Below are positions 49,530 to 60,142 of a stretch of 64,000 nucleotides of DNA, in pieces. Where the stretch lies: assembly GCA_001695595.3 (NCBI GenBank), contig MBPM02000043.1, positions 62,001 through 126,000 on the forward strand, written 5' to 3'. Position 1 is the first letter of the stretch. Each line of letters opens with the position of its first letter. This stretch comes from Plasmopara viticola. Lineage: Eukaryota; Oomycota; Peronosporomycetes; Peronosporales; Peronosporaceae. The position numbers and the translations under genes are program-made. Under the pieces are notes generated by a model that saw only the letters and a program-made list of their open reading frames with translations, searched no databases and had not been told where the DNA came from.

Positions 49530-49710
49530 AGGTTAGTCACATGAGAAAGCCTCACCGTTGGCTTAACTACGAGCGGGTAATGCCGGCCAAATTCTCCTCA
49601 AAGGCTAGAATTAAAACCATATAGTTTTATCCGAGGTTGACACGTAGCGCATGTTGCAATCTGTATGGGTTTCGCTTCGTCAGAAGGCCGGAGAAATCGC
49701 GTGTGCAGCC

Positions 49711-49740
49711 AAATCTATCTTGGCTCGACAAGATAGATTT
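49711..49740. repeat. Perfect 12-bp hairpin
   Basis: The arms are aaatctatcttg (49,711-49,722) and caagatagattt (49,729-49,740), with a 6-nt loop. No copy elsewhere in the window was noticed. Confidence 0.85.
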
Positions 49741-50483
49741 GTTGTTATACTTGATTCTTTGATGCCTTAGAAATGGTAGGAATGACAACAAAGACTACAA
49801 CACATATGTACGAACTTTCTATTCTATCACTATGTGGAGAATAGGCATTGCCAGCCTTGATAAAAATCTCGCTTATTAAATTTAGGGAACCTCGAGATTC
49901 AGATACCCACCTGGTTAAGGTGATATTAGTTTTGGAGGTGAAGGATGCATTTTGAGGTTACAAAAGTTATTCACATTCGCGCGACAATGACGACGTAACA
50001 GAACAAATGCTTCTGCATTTTATCGTGTGCTTGCCATCATTTAAAGTCAAGGTGCATTAAACTCAATTGAGCTATATAAAAACTGTGTAAAGTGACGCGG
50101 CAGGCGCCAACGACTCTCGTGACGATTCAACTGTGTGCAAAGTTTTTAGGCTTTAGTGGTTAACATACTGTTTCGGATGATAAAATATAAGAAAAAAGGC
50201 TTACATTCACGTGAAGAGGTCCCCGATGTGCGTTGTTAGTCGCTTAATTATTTAGCAAAGGAGAGTTGCCCTTTCGTGTGACTAGCTGGCGCAGCGAATG
50301 GATGAAAAGACGTTCCAAGGCCAGTATTTAATTTTGGTCTTTCCGCTCTTGACGGCGATTCAAGAAGGCGGTGGTTGCAATACCGTCTTTCGTTCTGACC
50401 ACAGTAGCGATTCTTAGCATTACACGCACTTGACGTGAATTTCAAGTGTCGTGTAGCATGGCGATCATTGTCAGTCTGTAAGA

Positions 50484-52313
50484 ATGCGAAACGATACAAA
50501 GCAAAAAGGTTGCGCAGCCTTCAACATCGTGACCCCCACGACAAATTACAATTGTGTGCCTGTTCTCGAAGGGGTGGACACGACGACACTCTCGTGGTCA
50601 TCACATGGTCACACGCATGGAGTGCCAATCTTGGATGTTGCAACAAGAGGCTCGACTACGTATCATATGGAAGACAGTGTCAACTCCATACCTTCTACCG
50701 AACAAAGTCTCTTTCAATTTCCTCACCCAGTTCCACCGGGACCTTTCCAGCGGCTTTTGCGATCGTGGATACTCCTTCGATGGAAACTCTCGCGAAATTG
50801 TTTCTCAGTGCCAGTGCCACTTGCCACTTCTTTCGCAAATCTCAAGTTGGGAGATGTGCTATTCACGCTTCCCACTGCTGTGGGAACGATCCTCTTCGCT
50901 GCTCTGCAAGCGAAAGCTCGCCATCTTGCAACTACGGGGACACTATCTTCCATTGCTTTGGCTATTGTCTTTGGCTTGACCGTGCGAAACAATTCGATCT
51001 TGCTCGTCTGCACGGGCATTAGTTTCGAGCGCGCGCTCTTTTATCACAAATTGGCAGCTTTTGTCACGATCCTTGTCGCAGGGCTGCACGGATTTGCATT
51101 CTTCTCGGATGAATCAAGAGGCCAACGATCAATTAGAGAGGCTTCCATCCTCAGTGGCATTGGTACATTTATTGCCTTAACTTTGATGTATATCCTATCT
51201 CTAAACTGCATACGACGGAATTTCTTTGAATTTTTCGTCCGAGTTCATTGGATTCTCTTTTTGATTGTGATCATCGGGGCCGTTTTGCATGGGGCCACGC
51301 ATGTGCTTCTAGGCGCGGCTCCGTGGGCCATGGATATGCTGTACCGTCTCGCGTATCGATCACGTGTTTACGCTCACGGATCCATCGGTCGGTCCCATCA
51401 AGGCGTGATTGCACATGACCAGCTCTCGATCTGTGCCTTGGCGGGCAATATCACGAGGATTCAATTCCCACGCGTGCGCCAAGATACAGGCCAAGTTTTC
51501 CACTACGAAGCGGGTCAGTATGCCTTTCTCTGCATCCCCTCGATCTCGCACTTGGAATGGCATCCCTTTACCATTGCCTCGTCGCCCCACGAAGCAATGG
51601 TGACGTTTTATATCAAAGCATTGGGAAAGTGGACGACCAAGCTATTGGCGGTCGCACTCAAGCGCGAAGCTTGTGCAATGAGACTGGACGGGCCATCCAC
51701 CTTTCAGTTGTTTGTGGATGGCCCGTATGGCAAGCTCTCGCTCGACTTGGCATCCCCGACGCTCTACACCCATGTGGTATTATTTTCAGGAGGGATTTGC
51801 ATGACACCCATGCGCTCGATTGTCAATTGGTTGCATCACGAGTGTTACTATCGTAACCGAGGCGGGATTCCTCATGTGAGGTTTATCTGGTCGGTCAAAG
51901 AGATGGAAACAATTCGGAGTTTGCTCGTGCGGGATGAACCGAGACGGGACAGTAGTTGCCTTGATGTGGATGAAGTCGCGTCCTACTTTCCGCACATACT
52001 TTCTCATCCACGGAATACAAATCAGGCCACAGATGCGTTTGTTAGTGAAGTCTATTTGACGCAAGACATTGTGGACGAAGAAGTTCGAAATCTTCAAGAA
52101 CTTGCCAATTGTTTGCATATTGGCGTCCGACCGGATGCGATTGCTATTTTACGTGAAATGGGGGAAGAAGCCAAGAGCAACGGCAAAGATCGAGTCGCCG
52201 TCTTGGTGTGCGGCCCTTCCACTCTTGTTGACGATGTGCTTTACGCCAGTACAAAACTTGCGAGAGAACTTAAAGTTCACTTTGATGTGCACCAAGAAAC
52301 GTTTCGGCTGTAA
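50484..52313 (+). CDS. Ferric reductase/NADPH oxidase-type transmembrane oxidoreductase (paralogue 1)
   Basis: This encodes 609 residues in one exon. The family moves electrons from NADPH through FAD and two hemes across a membrane to ferric ion or oxygen. The N-terminal ~85 residues are low-complexity and poorly conserved with paralogue 2. A membrane domain (~120-275) carries the heme-ligand pairs His188/His202 and His255/His269, each H-X13-H. The FAD motif HPFTIAS is at 360-366 and VDGPYG at 411-416. The NADPH pocket reads GGICMTPM at 436-443, with Cys and Met where the family usually has Gly and Val. VCGP is at 575-578. The start is the first ATG of the frame; Met62 is an alternative. It is paralogous and co-oriented with 58,367-60,142. 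Ferric reductase or superoxide-producing activity cannot be told apart by eye. Confidence 0.9.
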   Translation: MRNDTKQKGCAAFNIVTPTTNYNCVPVLEGVDTTTLSWSSHGHTHGVPILDVATRGSTTYHMEDSVNSIPSTEQSLFQFPHPVPPGPFQRLLRSWILLRWKLSRNCFSVPVPLATSFANLKLGDVLFTLPTAVGTILFAALQAKARHLATTGTLSSIALAIVFGLTVRNNSILLVCTGISFERALFYHKLAAFVTILVAGLHGFAFFSDESRGQRSIREASILSGIGTFIALTLMYILSLNCIRRNFFEFFVRVHWILFLIVIIGAVLHGATHVLLGAAPWAMDMLYRLAYRSRVYAHGSIGRSHQGVIAHDQLSICALAGNITRIQFPRVRQDTGQVFHYEAGQYAFLCIPSISHLEWHPFTIASSPHEAMVTFYIKALGKWTTKLLAVALKREACAMRLDGPSTFQLFVDGPYGKLSLDLASPTLYTHVVLFSGGICMTPMRSIVNWLHHECYYRNRGGIPHVRFIWSVKEMETIRSLLVRDEPRRDSSCLDVDEVASYFPHILSHPRNTNQATDAFVSEVYLTQDIVDEEVRNLQELANCLHIGVRPDAIAILREMGEEAKSNGKDRVAVLVCGPSTLVDDVLYASTKLARELKVHFDVHQETFRL

Positions 52314-52990
52314 ATTTTGTTTGTACCGTGTGAGGATTGTTTCCAATTTAGTCGTTAAATTATTGTAAGATTCGGATGTTGCAAAATTTAAAGCTTCAGA
52401 ACACCATTACGAAATAAGAGTTATATTCCTCTCTCGATGATCTGCTGTGTACATCGTAATTCTAATTAAATTAGCGCAGGCTAGATAGGCGCACTAGCGA
52501 CATACAAGCTGCATGTGCGTATCGTAATCGTAGCAGTATCAGCAGCGAATGGGCGCGATCCTCACCAGCCCGTTCACTGAAAAAGTCTCGAGTACCCTTA
52601 AGACATGCTATGTAGAACACTAATATTCGGTAGGAAATACCTAATAATCGTAGTTTACTTGTTTTTAGACGTCATGAATTTTTTATATGCTAAATAATTT
52701 TTAGCACGCATGGACACGCTGAAGCGACAGTAATCGACTCGTATCCGATGCGATGACAAAACAAGCATGATAACCGCTGAAGAAACTGCCTAACTCATCC
52801 TCGTACTTACCTAAATGCACAACACTAAAGCCAAGATTGTTTTACTAAAAAATAATTTATTTCGATCAGACGACGACTTTATTTTCGGTCTGTAACTCCT
52901 ATCTCCTCGGCTACCACAGTTTGTCTTTATCTGACTATCCAGCGCTTCGTCTTATTGTCAAGCACCTTTTTTCGGCGACAACTTACCTCA
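52314..52990. other. Intergenic region upstream of the temptin-like gene
   Basis: Nothing coding is recognised. It holds the 3' end region of the oxidoreductase gene and the presumed promoter of the next gene. No clear initiator element was picked out. Confidence 0.5.
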
Positions 52991-53542
52991 ATGACTCGAT
53001 TATCACCAACGTATTTTGTAGTGTCGTCGTCGCTATTCATCGCGCCTGTACTGAGCCACGAGGCGTATGCGACCAAGGTTCCGAATGGTCGCAATGTCGA
53101 TGGTGTGAAAGCGATTGGCCACACGAATCCGGACGGTGGCGGCATTCGGAACGCATTTGGCCGAGATTTCTATAGCGCAGGCCACACGTGGACGAGGGAC
53201 CTGTGTATGAAAGATTCCGATGGCGATGGCCAAACGAATGGCGAGGAATTGGGCGATCCGTGCTGTGAGTGGACGCCAGAGTCTGCAAAAGACCCGCTGT
53301 GGACCAGCGGCGTCTCTAATCCCGGAGATGATGCCAGCACCTCGGATGAGACGTTGTGGCCAAAGTATACGTGTCCTGCTGTTTCGAGCTCCAACAGCAC
53401 TCAAGCTGGCAATACGAGTACTAATAATACTAGTGGTAGCGGTTCTGACTCCTCGACATCAGCTGCACCAGCGGCGTCGGGTGGCTTTGCGGTAACTATT
53501 GTGGCCGGTTTGCTGTCACTTTTGACAGTTTTTGTTCTCTAG
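52991..53542 (+). CDS. Temptin-like secreted protein with predicted GPI anchor
   Basis: This encodes 183 residues. The start at 52,991 is the first ATG of the frame and opens a clean signal peptide (~1-23, YFVVSSSLFIAPVLS). The mature part has the temptin Cys/Cys pattern: GHTNPDGGG, NAFGRDF, then WTRDLC, DSDGDGQTNGEELGDPCCEW and a late TCP. The DSDGDG loop looks Ca-binding. Residues ~130-165 are a Ser/Thr/Asn/Gly-rich linker. A hydrophobic C-terminal tail after small residues (AASGG) fits a GPI-anchor signal. Temptin itself is a mollusc pheromone protein; in oomycetes such domains occur in secreted or surface proteins of mostly unknown role. It is in the same orientation as both oxidoreductases and 0.7 kb after the first. 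Confidence 0.85.
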   Translation: MTRLSPTYFVVSSSLFIAPVLSHEAYATKVPNGRNVDGVKAIGHTNPDGGGIRNAFGRDFYSAGHTWTRDLCMKDSDGDGQTNGEELGDPCCEWTPESAKDPLWTSGVSNPGDDASTSDETLWPKYTCPAVSSSNSTQAGNTSTNNTSGSGSDSSTSAAPAASGGFAVTIVAGLLSLLTVFVL

Positions 53543-54480
53543 CTGCTCGGCACGAGTTACGTGGCAAAAAAATATATTATTTTAGTAGGAGCCATTGGTA
53601 CTATCTTGATAGTCAATTTTGAACTACTAAACAAGAAAGCTAGAGACTAATAAAAACAATAATTGATATATTGAGTTAGGCAAGAACGCTTCCGGCCAAC
53701 CAGCGACATATTTTTCACGATTTGATCGTTTCGCGCAGGCGAAAAGCTGCCATGGCTCATATTTAACTGCTTAAACTTATTGCACAGCGACGTCATCGAT
53801 CAGATCGTGGACATTGAGGCCGTTTTGTACACGGCGCCCGTGATGACAATAAGAAATACTCGATTTTGAGAACTGTCTGTCCTGATTGCCCAAATTTTAA
53901 GTGGCAGCTCCAAATGCGAAAGGCGTAAGTATAGCATATAGTAGGATCAATGGGACTGAACTATTTGCTGCGTGGACGCGAGAGAGGCTTTCTTCAGCGT
54001 CTCCGACAGCCGGTACTGCTAACATACCCACTAAGAAAGCCTTTGAAGACATTGTCACAATTATTTTTGAAAGAATTTATGCCTCCCTTTTGAGTTGAAT
54101 GTATACAAGCCCAAATTCCGTTTGAGAGATTCGTTAGTATTGCACGATCTTCATTCGTCGTTTAGATGCGCAATATGTGCTACTCAAGTGATTTGCTCGC
54201 TATTATAGGCTACCCACTGCTGGGCCCAAGCCAAAGACGCTCAAGTCTCGTACTACGAAGATCACAGTTTCTCTTCTGAATAACCCCCCACGAAGCGGCC
54301 ATGGTGAGGTTTGCGTTGCGCTTGCGCCCTTTTACCAAGAATGACAGGGCTGAAATTTGAGCACTCAGGCGCGAAACGGCTAATATACCTGGGTAATTTG
54401 TGTCCTGGCAACACATGGAGAAACAATAAACATCCTGGAGAATCATTAACTGCGCCTTTGCTAGTTGAAGCACGTAATTT
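53543..54480. other. Unassigned intergenic stretch
   Basis: A short open run at 53,901-54,098 has no recognisable features. Nothing else is supported. Confidence 0.5.
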
Positions 54481-56818
54481 ATGCGTATATCCATAAAGTA
54501 ATGGAATTGATGGCATTCATTTTAAGTAAGTCGCTCCCAAAACAAGTCAAGGGTTTTAATAAATTGCCAAACTATGAGGTCTGTCTCGCACGCAACACCT
54601 TTTTAGCAACGATAGAAGCTGTGTTACAAATCACTCCAAAAGAAATTCAAACTTATACAGACGCACTGCTTTAGATAGTTGTGGATGAGTCTTTCAGCTC
54701 TTTGTGTATGGGCAATTGTAACTCTCATAGCCGCTGACTCGGATTAGTCACAACAAATTGAAGTGTTGCGTGTTACATCATGTCTACTGCTGTAGCTGCA
54801 GCAAGCAACGACATATGATTCGTCTTTAGCCATAAAAATAAATCCTTGTCTCGCTCAAGAGCCCTATACGATTGCATGCAGAAGCTGCACCCTCAAAATC
54901 TAAAAAAAACGCCGGTCGCTAGTTGCCATATCGGGGTAGAACTGCATTATCTTAATGACCGCAGCCGATTTGCGGGTCGGCAACCTCTTAACCGGTGCCT
55001 ATCAGCGTTAGGAAAGTAAGAGGGTACGCCGAGGATTTAAAATTCTTTTGGCATTGTGTACGCCACCGCCACTGGCGCAAAAACGGCTTTGCTGGTTAAG
55101 AGTTGCCGCAAGACATTTGTGATCGAGTGGGGTGTCAAGGGCGAGCATGGCTCTGCAAATGTGTATTTCGTCCCCCCGGTAGCCATAGAGTCTAAGATGA
55201 CGACGGCCGCAGTCGACTTCTGTGTAGCCGGCTCAAATTTGTGTCCTGCAAGGGTGTCAATGCTTTTTGCAGACAGCGATCGACAATGGTACATGATTTA
55301 AAGGCCGGATCATGGTGGACGAGCTGCTTGCGAGTCCAATCACTGTGTGTTGCAATGTGAAGTCCGATGCAACAAATAGTTGTGCAAAGTCTATTCTCAC
55401 AGTAAATAAGCATGTTGAGGTGAGAGCTGGCGTGGTGTGGACGCTGGATCCGTGGACGTGTACAGCCAAGAAGATGTTGTTCATGTCGATCACCATCCGG
55501 TACATTGATGAGAAGTTTGACGAACACGTGCACGTCAAACCCCTTTTTGAGGCGATCCACATAGCCTAGACGATTTAAAGGATGGCGTTGCTGTGTCTAG
55601 TATAATGGAGAGCGAAGAGCATGCTCCAACAGACCATTGTTGTCTTTAACACTGGCTCCATTTGTTGCGGAGTCAACATTAATTCATCTTAAATCTACTG
55701 AAACATCTGCCTCGATCACAGGATTGCCACGGTACGGACGACGGCCGGAATAATGATGACAAAAATGAATGACGGCCTGAAAAGCAACGCGCTTTAAAAG
55801 TATAACAAGTCCGCCGACATGCTTTCCATTTTAAACGAGCAAGAAGATCGTCGAGTTTTTCAAGTGCTTATACATGCAGAGACTGCTCAGCAAAACGCTC
55901 AAGCATCCATTAAACTTTTTTCTGCAATACCTGAATAGCGTTCTCGAGATGCGCGACGAGGCCGTTAAAATGCTAGAGAGCAAAAGCAAGCGTCATAAGA
56001 CCGCTCACCTTTGAATGTCCGAATCGTTCTAGGCAGAAATTAAGTTGGCCACACTAACACTAAAGCAATTTAAGGAGCCAACCATACTTCAACATCTACA
56101 ACCCATTCTGATCGACGCCATGGCTGAGAAAGGTGATATTGTCAGGTCGAAGGGTGTTAATGCCGTTGTCGCTACCAAAGCGATCTGATGCCTATATTCA
56201 AGGTAGATTTTATAATTCAGGGCATCCACAACGAGGCAGCGCTGCTGAAATCTCTGATATAACAAGTAAAGGTTGGGATGTTGGCCGATGCAGACAAGAT
56301 CGCCTCTACGAAGGTTGCCCTCAAGATGGACAGCAAAACGTATGGTACCAGAATTGACGCTGCCAACATCCATAAATGCGCACCGCCTCCAGCAAGTAAG
56401 CCCGCTATCACACCGAATTCAGCAAAGACATGCCGGGAGATGGTGTTGATGATGACGATGTTTCGGTTGCGTGACTTCAGCACTCGCATTGAAATTGAGT
56501 AAAGATCGTATATGTCACAGGATGAACGACAATAATATGGTACAATCAGAGTTTGAGGGGAAGCTCAATGTGGTGGCGTGGGAGGAGAAGTACAAAATTA
56601 AGATGAATTCGATCCTGGTGCGTGTTGCACGTAGCATTCCAACGGCAAGTGCAATGCCAAATAACAATTTTAATGATGCCGGTGCCATCCTTACAAAGAA
56701 GCGAAGTAGGTTAGAACCGCGCGTCATTAATGACTTTACGCTCTCGCGATCCGATCGAAATATCGCAAAAAAAAAACTGACAAAACATCGGTTTGTTTTA
56801 AAGGATATTGCAACTTAG
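54481..56818 (+). pseudogene. hAT-family transposase relic
   Basis: Several broken + strand readings follow hAT order. At 54,498-54,674 is a FILSKSLPKQV-type segment (weak). At 55,312-55,569 is a stretch with WTLDPWTC, then MSITIRYIDEKF, which resembles the hAT core around its catalytic Asp and the tail helix. At 56,471-56,818 is a good hAT C-terminal dimerisation domain (WEEKYKIKMNS, then SIPTASA, DAGAILTKKRSRL, VINDF). Numerous stops and shifts lie between. Terminal inverted repeats were not identified. The C-terminal domain call is strong; the earlier parts are less sure. Confidence 0.72.
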
Positions 56819-58262
56819 TTGGAAGGTTGATGGGCATTGGATGGGTACCCTTTTACGACGAGACACGTGGGTGGGGGTGGGCAATGCCTGTCGAAGTGAA
56901 CTTTTGTAATGGATGGGTACCACGCCTAAGGCATTGCAGGGCTCTGCTCGACAGCGTCTAAACGGTGTATACACATCGTAATGACAATAAAAATGGGACA
57001 GACGGAGTAATATCAAAGGCTCTCACTTCATTTCTTAAAAGTCGCTGCTTCATATTGTAGAGGGTTTGGTAGTTGCCATGTTCGTCACTTTGGAATCTTG
57101 TAGGACTTTACTCCTTTAAAAGCGGTGCAACTCCAGCCTTGAGGGCTTGAGCCACGTCTGCCTGTCTGCAGGGTCTATATGTACTTCACTACTGCCAAAA
57201 GCTTAGTTTAAAAGAATCCTGTTGTATAACGTCTGTGCAAATTTTCAAATTTTCTTTCCTAGATGGTTCCTTGATAAACGTCCAGGGCACCATATGACGG
57301 TGCAAGAAAGACACCGCTATTCTAAGGGGTACCTGTGTCTTGAGGTTCATGTCAGCCCCATCGATTGTCCCCGGATCTGTTTGTTGTACAGAATAGTAAG
57401 TATTTCTTCCTCTTACAAACCACTCCTCCGATGATATTTAGAAGAAGGGATGGACAGCAAATCAGCATCTTCGGATTACGCTTTTCGCTAGTTCGACAGC
57501 TTTTCTGAAGGTATAAAATGGTATGAAAATTACTGTACTTCAAGAGTCCAACGCCTCGTTGATAAGTAGGGGTCACCAGTTGCGACCTTATTGAAACCGC
57601 ATGTTTTTTTTGTCCATCAATTTATTGTCACCCGCTCAGCAAATCGACAGCCTACTTGTTGTCATCTTTCTATTGATAAAGTACGCTATAAAAGCGCCAC
57701 GCCCACTACGAGCAATCGTCAGGCACGACACTAGTAGCTCCATGGCTCCCCAAACTCTCTCATTAAGAGACTGAACATGTCGCAGGATGAAAATCAAGCG
57801 TGATCATTTTTCAAACGTGATCAATACATGTAGATAAATGTCGCGTACTGCCTCTTTTACTATTCAGGTTTCTGTAGGCTAAAGTCATAGCCCAATCACT
57901 CTGTCGACGGATGTATGAAATTCGCACGCATCTCTGGCAATCGAGATCACACACGTGCTCACAAACATGCTGTTTATTGTAAGCCAGCGATTTTTTCTAC
58001 GATGATCATGCTTCCAACGCAATTTAGGTCTCCAAGACTTTTCCATTAGGTTTCAACGAAAGGGTTGATGGCCGTTTTCAACATTAATTATCATGTAGAT
58101 GTACCCACCTGCTCTTTAAACAGCAGGTGGAGTTTACAGCTAACCTAGTTACGGTGGTGGCAGCACCACCATTGCTTCGTGTCTCAAACGATAGAATTAG
58201 AAGGGTTCATCCTCCTACCCGTCCGTACACTATAGGCATCGAAAAGCCAATGGATTTTCATC
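56819..58262. other. Intergenic region upstream of the second oxidoreductase
   Basis: No gene is recognised. It contains small perfect palindromes: ccacctgct/agcaggtgg at 58,105-58,130 and a ggtggtg/caccacc pair at about 58,153-58,170. A T-rich tract lies near 57,602. Confidence 0.5.
58105..58130. repeat. Perfect 9-bp hairpin upstream of oxidoreductase 2
   Basis: The arms are 58,105-58,113 and 58,122-58,130, with an 8-nt A/T-rich loop. Confidence 0.8.
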
Positions 58263-58317
58263 AGTCCACCACCTTTTCGAGGACCAACACCCCTGGACCT
58301 TGAAAGGTTGGTGGACT
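58263..58317. repeat. 16-bp imperfect inverted repeat directly upstream of oxidoreductase 2
   Basis: agtccaccaccttttc (58,263-58,278) is nearly the reverse complement of gaaaggttggtggact (58,302-58,317), with a 23-nt spacer. It ends 49 nt before the ATG. An adjacent gctcatt at 58,325-58,331 resembles the core of the oomycete initiator. If transcription starts there, the inverted repeat sits just upstream of the start as a possible binding site. Confidence 0.6.
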
Positions 58318-58366
58318 AAATCGTGCTCATTAAAAAAAAACCGTTGGCTTCAACACTCCCGTCACC

Positions 58367-60142
58367 ATGAAGACAGTCGACTCGCCCAAGACATTCGATG
58401 TGATAGAATCGACGGGGTCTACCAAAGGCAACACCAACCAGTCCAGCCCTCACCCCAACCATTACCAGCACGATCACGATCAGGAGCAGTCATCAACGCC
58501 TCGAGTAGGTGACTACGCAAATGACTTGCAGACTGAACCCATTTCCGCAAAACATTCGCGCTATCCGTCTTTGCTTCAAACGCTTGTGCGTTCGTGGATC
58601 GTGTTGCGTTATCAACTTGCACGCTACTTCTTTTCCGTGCCGCTGCCATTTTTAACGTCAAGATTTGACATTAAAGTGGGAGACCTGGTGATTGTGGTGC
58701 TCGGCTGCGTGAGCTACATTGTCACGACGGCAATCATGGCGATCCGAGACCGTCGAGTGGAAAGCACGGGAAACCCGGCCCAATACGGTCTTTTGGTCGT
58801 GTTCCTTCTCACGATTCGGAACTCACCCCTCGTGTTGATCACTGGCATCTCGTACGAGCGTGGTCTGTTTTACCACAAGATTGTCGCCATCACGACGATC
58901 ATTCTCGCGGGTCTCCATGGGATCTCGTACCTCCTTGCTCACGACAAGGGTGAGATCGAAACGAAGACCGACTATGTCAGTACGGGCCTCACCACGTTCG
59001 TTGCACTGGTCTTGATGTTTGTCTCCTCGCTCAGTTTTGTGCGCCGTCGCTTCTTCGACCTCTTTCTTCGATCGCACTACATTCTCTTCATCATCGTCAT
59101 TGTCTTTGCCATCATCCACGGTGCTACGACGGCTCTGATTGGCATTATTCCTTGGATCCTTGATCTCGTGTTTCGTCACGCCTACCGTCCTCGTGTCTAC
59201 GCTTACGGTTCGGTTGCCGGCAAGAATCCATCGCTCTTCAAAGGCTCCAATAATGATAGTTCGGGCAAAAGCCTGGGCATCATTGCGCGCGACCAAGTCA
59301 CTATGACGGCTCTTCCTGGTTCAATTGTTCGAATTCAGTTTCCTCGCGAACGTAAGGATACCGGCCACGTCTTCAACTACGTTGCGGGTCAGTACGTGTT
59401 TCTCTGTATCCCAACAATCTCAAGTCTCCAGTGGCATCCGTTCACAATCTCTTCGTCTCCAAACGAGTCCATGGTGACGTTCCATATCAAAGCATTGGGT
59501 GACTGGACCTCGACTCTCTACGCTCTCATTGCCGCCCCATTTTCCGTTCCGGCTTCGCCCTTCGATATCCTGGTTGATGGGCCATACGGAAGCACCTCGA
59601 TCGACCTCGACACTCCTTCTACCTACTCGCACTTTGCACTCTTTGCTGGTGGCATTGGGGTCACTCCCATGCGTGCGATCGTCAACCGATTGTACCACGA
59701 GGCTCGAAACGAAGGTCGTGCCAGCATTGAACGCGTTCACTTCGTCTGGTCGGTGCGTGAACGCGCAATGATTCAAGCTTTTGTACATAATGACCAAGAG
59801 GCAAGCGAACACAAGGATGTTGCTTACTTTCCGAGTGAAATCGGCCATAATCGCCACGCTGCGTTCTCCAGTCACTTCTACGTCTCTCGTGCCGAGCACG
59901 ACGTGGAATTGGCCGAATTGGACCGACATGTAGGAGATTGTGTCCGGTATGGTGCACGTCCGGATATCACGGATTTGTTGCGTACGATTGGCGAGCAAGC
60001 GAAAGAGAATGGGAAGAAATGCGTTGCGGTGCTTGTCTGTGGTCCGTCGAGCATGGTGAACGATGTGATTGACAAGAGTTTGATGCTTTCGTGGAAGTTA
60101 AACGTAAGATTTGACGTTCACAGTGAGGTCTTTGAGCTCTAG
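58367..60142 (+). CDS. Ferric reductase/NADPH oxidase-type transmembrane oxidoreductase (paralogue 2)
   Basis: This encodes 591 residues in a single exon; the ATG is in a good context (caccatg). The layout matches paralogue 1. A hydrophilic N-terminus (~1-65, His/Ser/Gln-rich) is followed by a membrane domain with His170/His184 and His237/His251 as heme-ligand pairs. The FAD motif HPFTISS is at 357-363 and VDGPYG at 403-408. The canonical NADPH motif GGIGVTPM is at 428-435 and CGP at 558-560. Strong codon bias leaves long open antisense frames, which is a sign of a well-expressed coding region. It is the better-conserved member of the pair. Substrate (iron or oxygen) is not decidable from sequence. 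Confidence 0.92.
   Translation: MKTVDSPKTFDVIESTGSTKGNTNQSSPHPNHYQHDHDQEQSSTPRVGDYANDLQTEPISAKHSRYPSLLQTLVRSWIVLRYQLARYFFSVPLPFLTSRFDIKVGDLVIVVLGCVSYIVTTAIMAIRDRRVESTGNPAQYGLLVVFLLTIRNSPLVLITGISYERGLFYHKIVAITTIILAGLHGISYLLAHDKGEIETKTDYVSTGLTTFVALVLMFVSSLSFVRRRFFDLFLRSHYILFIIVIVFAIIHGATTALIGIIPWILDLVFRHAYRPRVYAYGSVAGKNPSLFKGSNNDSSGKSLGIIARDQVTMTALPGSIVRIQFPRERKDTGHVFNYVAGQYVFLCIPTISSLQWHPFTISSSPNESMVTFHIKALGDWTSTLYALIAAPFSVPASPFDILVDGPYGSTSIDLDTPSTYSHFALFAGGIGVTPMRAIVNRLYHEARNEGRASIERVHFVWSVRERAMIQAFVHNDQEASEHKDVAYFPSEIGHNRHAAFSSHFYVSRAEHDVELAELDRHVGDCVRYGARPDITDLLRTIGEQAKENGKKCVAVLVCGPSSMVNDVIDKSLMLSWKLNVRFDVHSEVFEL

Larger units (their letters stand above)
47340..50430. other. Unassigned stretch between MULE-B and the first oxidoreductase gene
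   Basis: No gene is recognised. A coding-like + strand reading with scattered stops spans about 47,910-48,600, including an open run at 48,284-48,595, but resembles no family I know. Two perfect hairpins lie at 49,507-49,529 and 49,711-49,740. The last ~300 bp hold the upstream region of the oxidoreductase gene. Confidence 0.5.

Noticed and set aside
50248..50499. 83-codon - strand frame upstream of oxidoreductase 1
   Set aside because: It overlaps the start of the oxidoreductase gene antisense and has no recognisable features.
52955..52990. Earlier start for the temptin-like gene
   Set aside because: The upstream in-frame extension begins with TTG and would spoil the signal peptide; 52,991 is the first ATG.
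59420..59998. 192-codon - strand open frame inside oxidoreductase 2, plus similar antisense frames at 58,823-59,296 and 58,419-58,661
   Set aside because: They are antisense to a strongly conserved, codon-biased gene with all family motifs; there is no family resemblance of their own.
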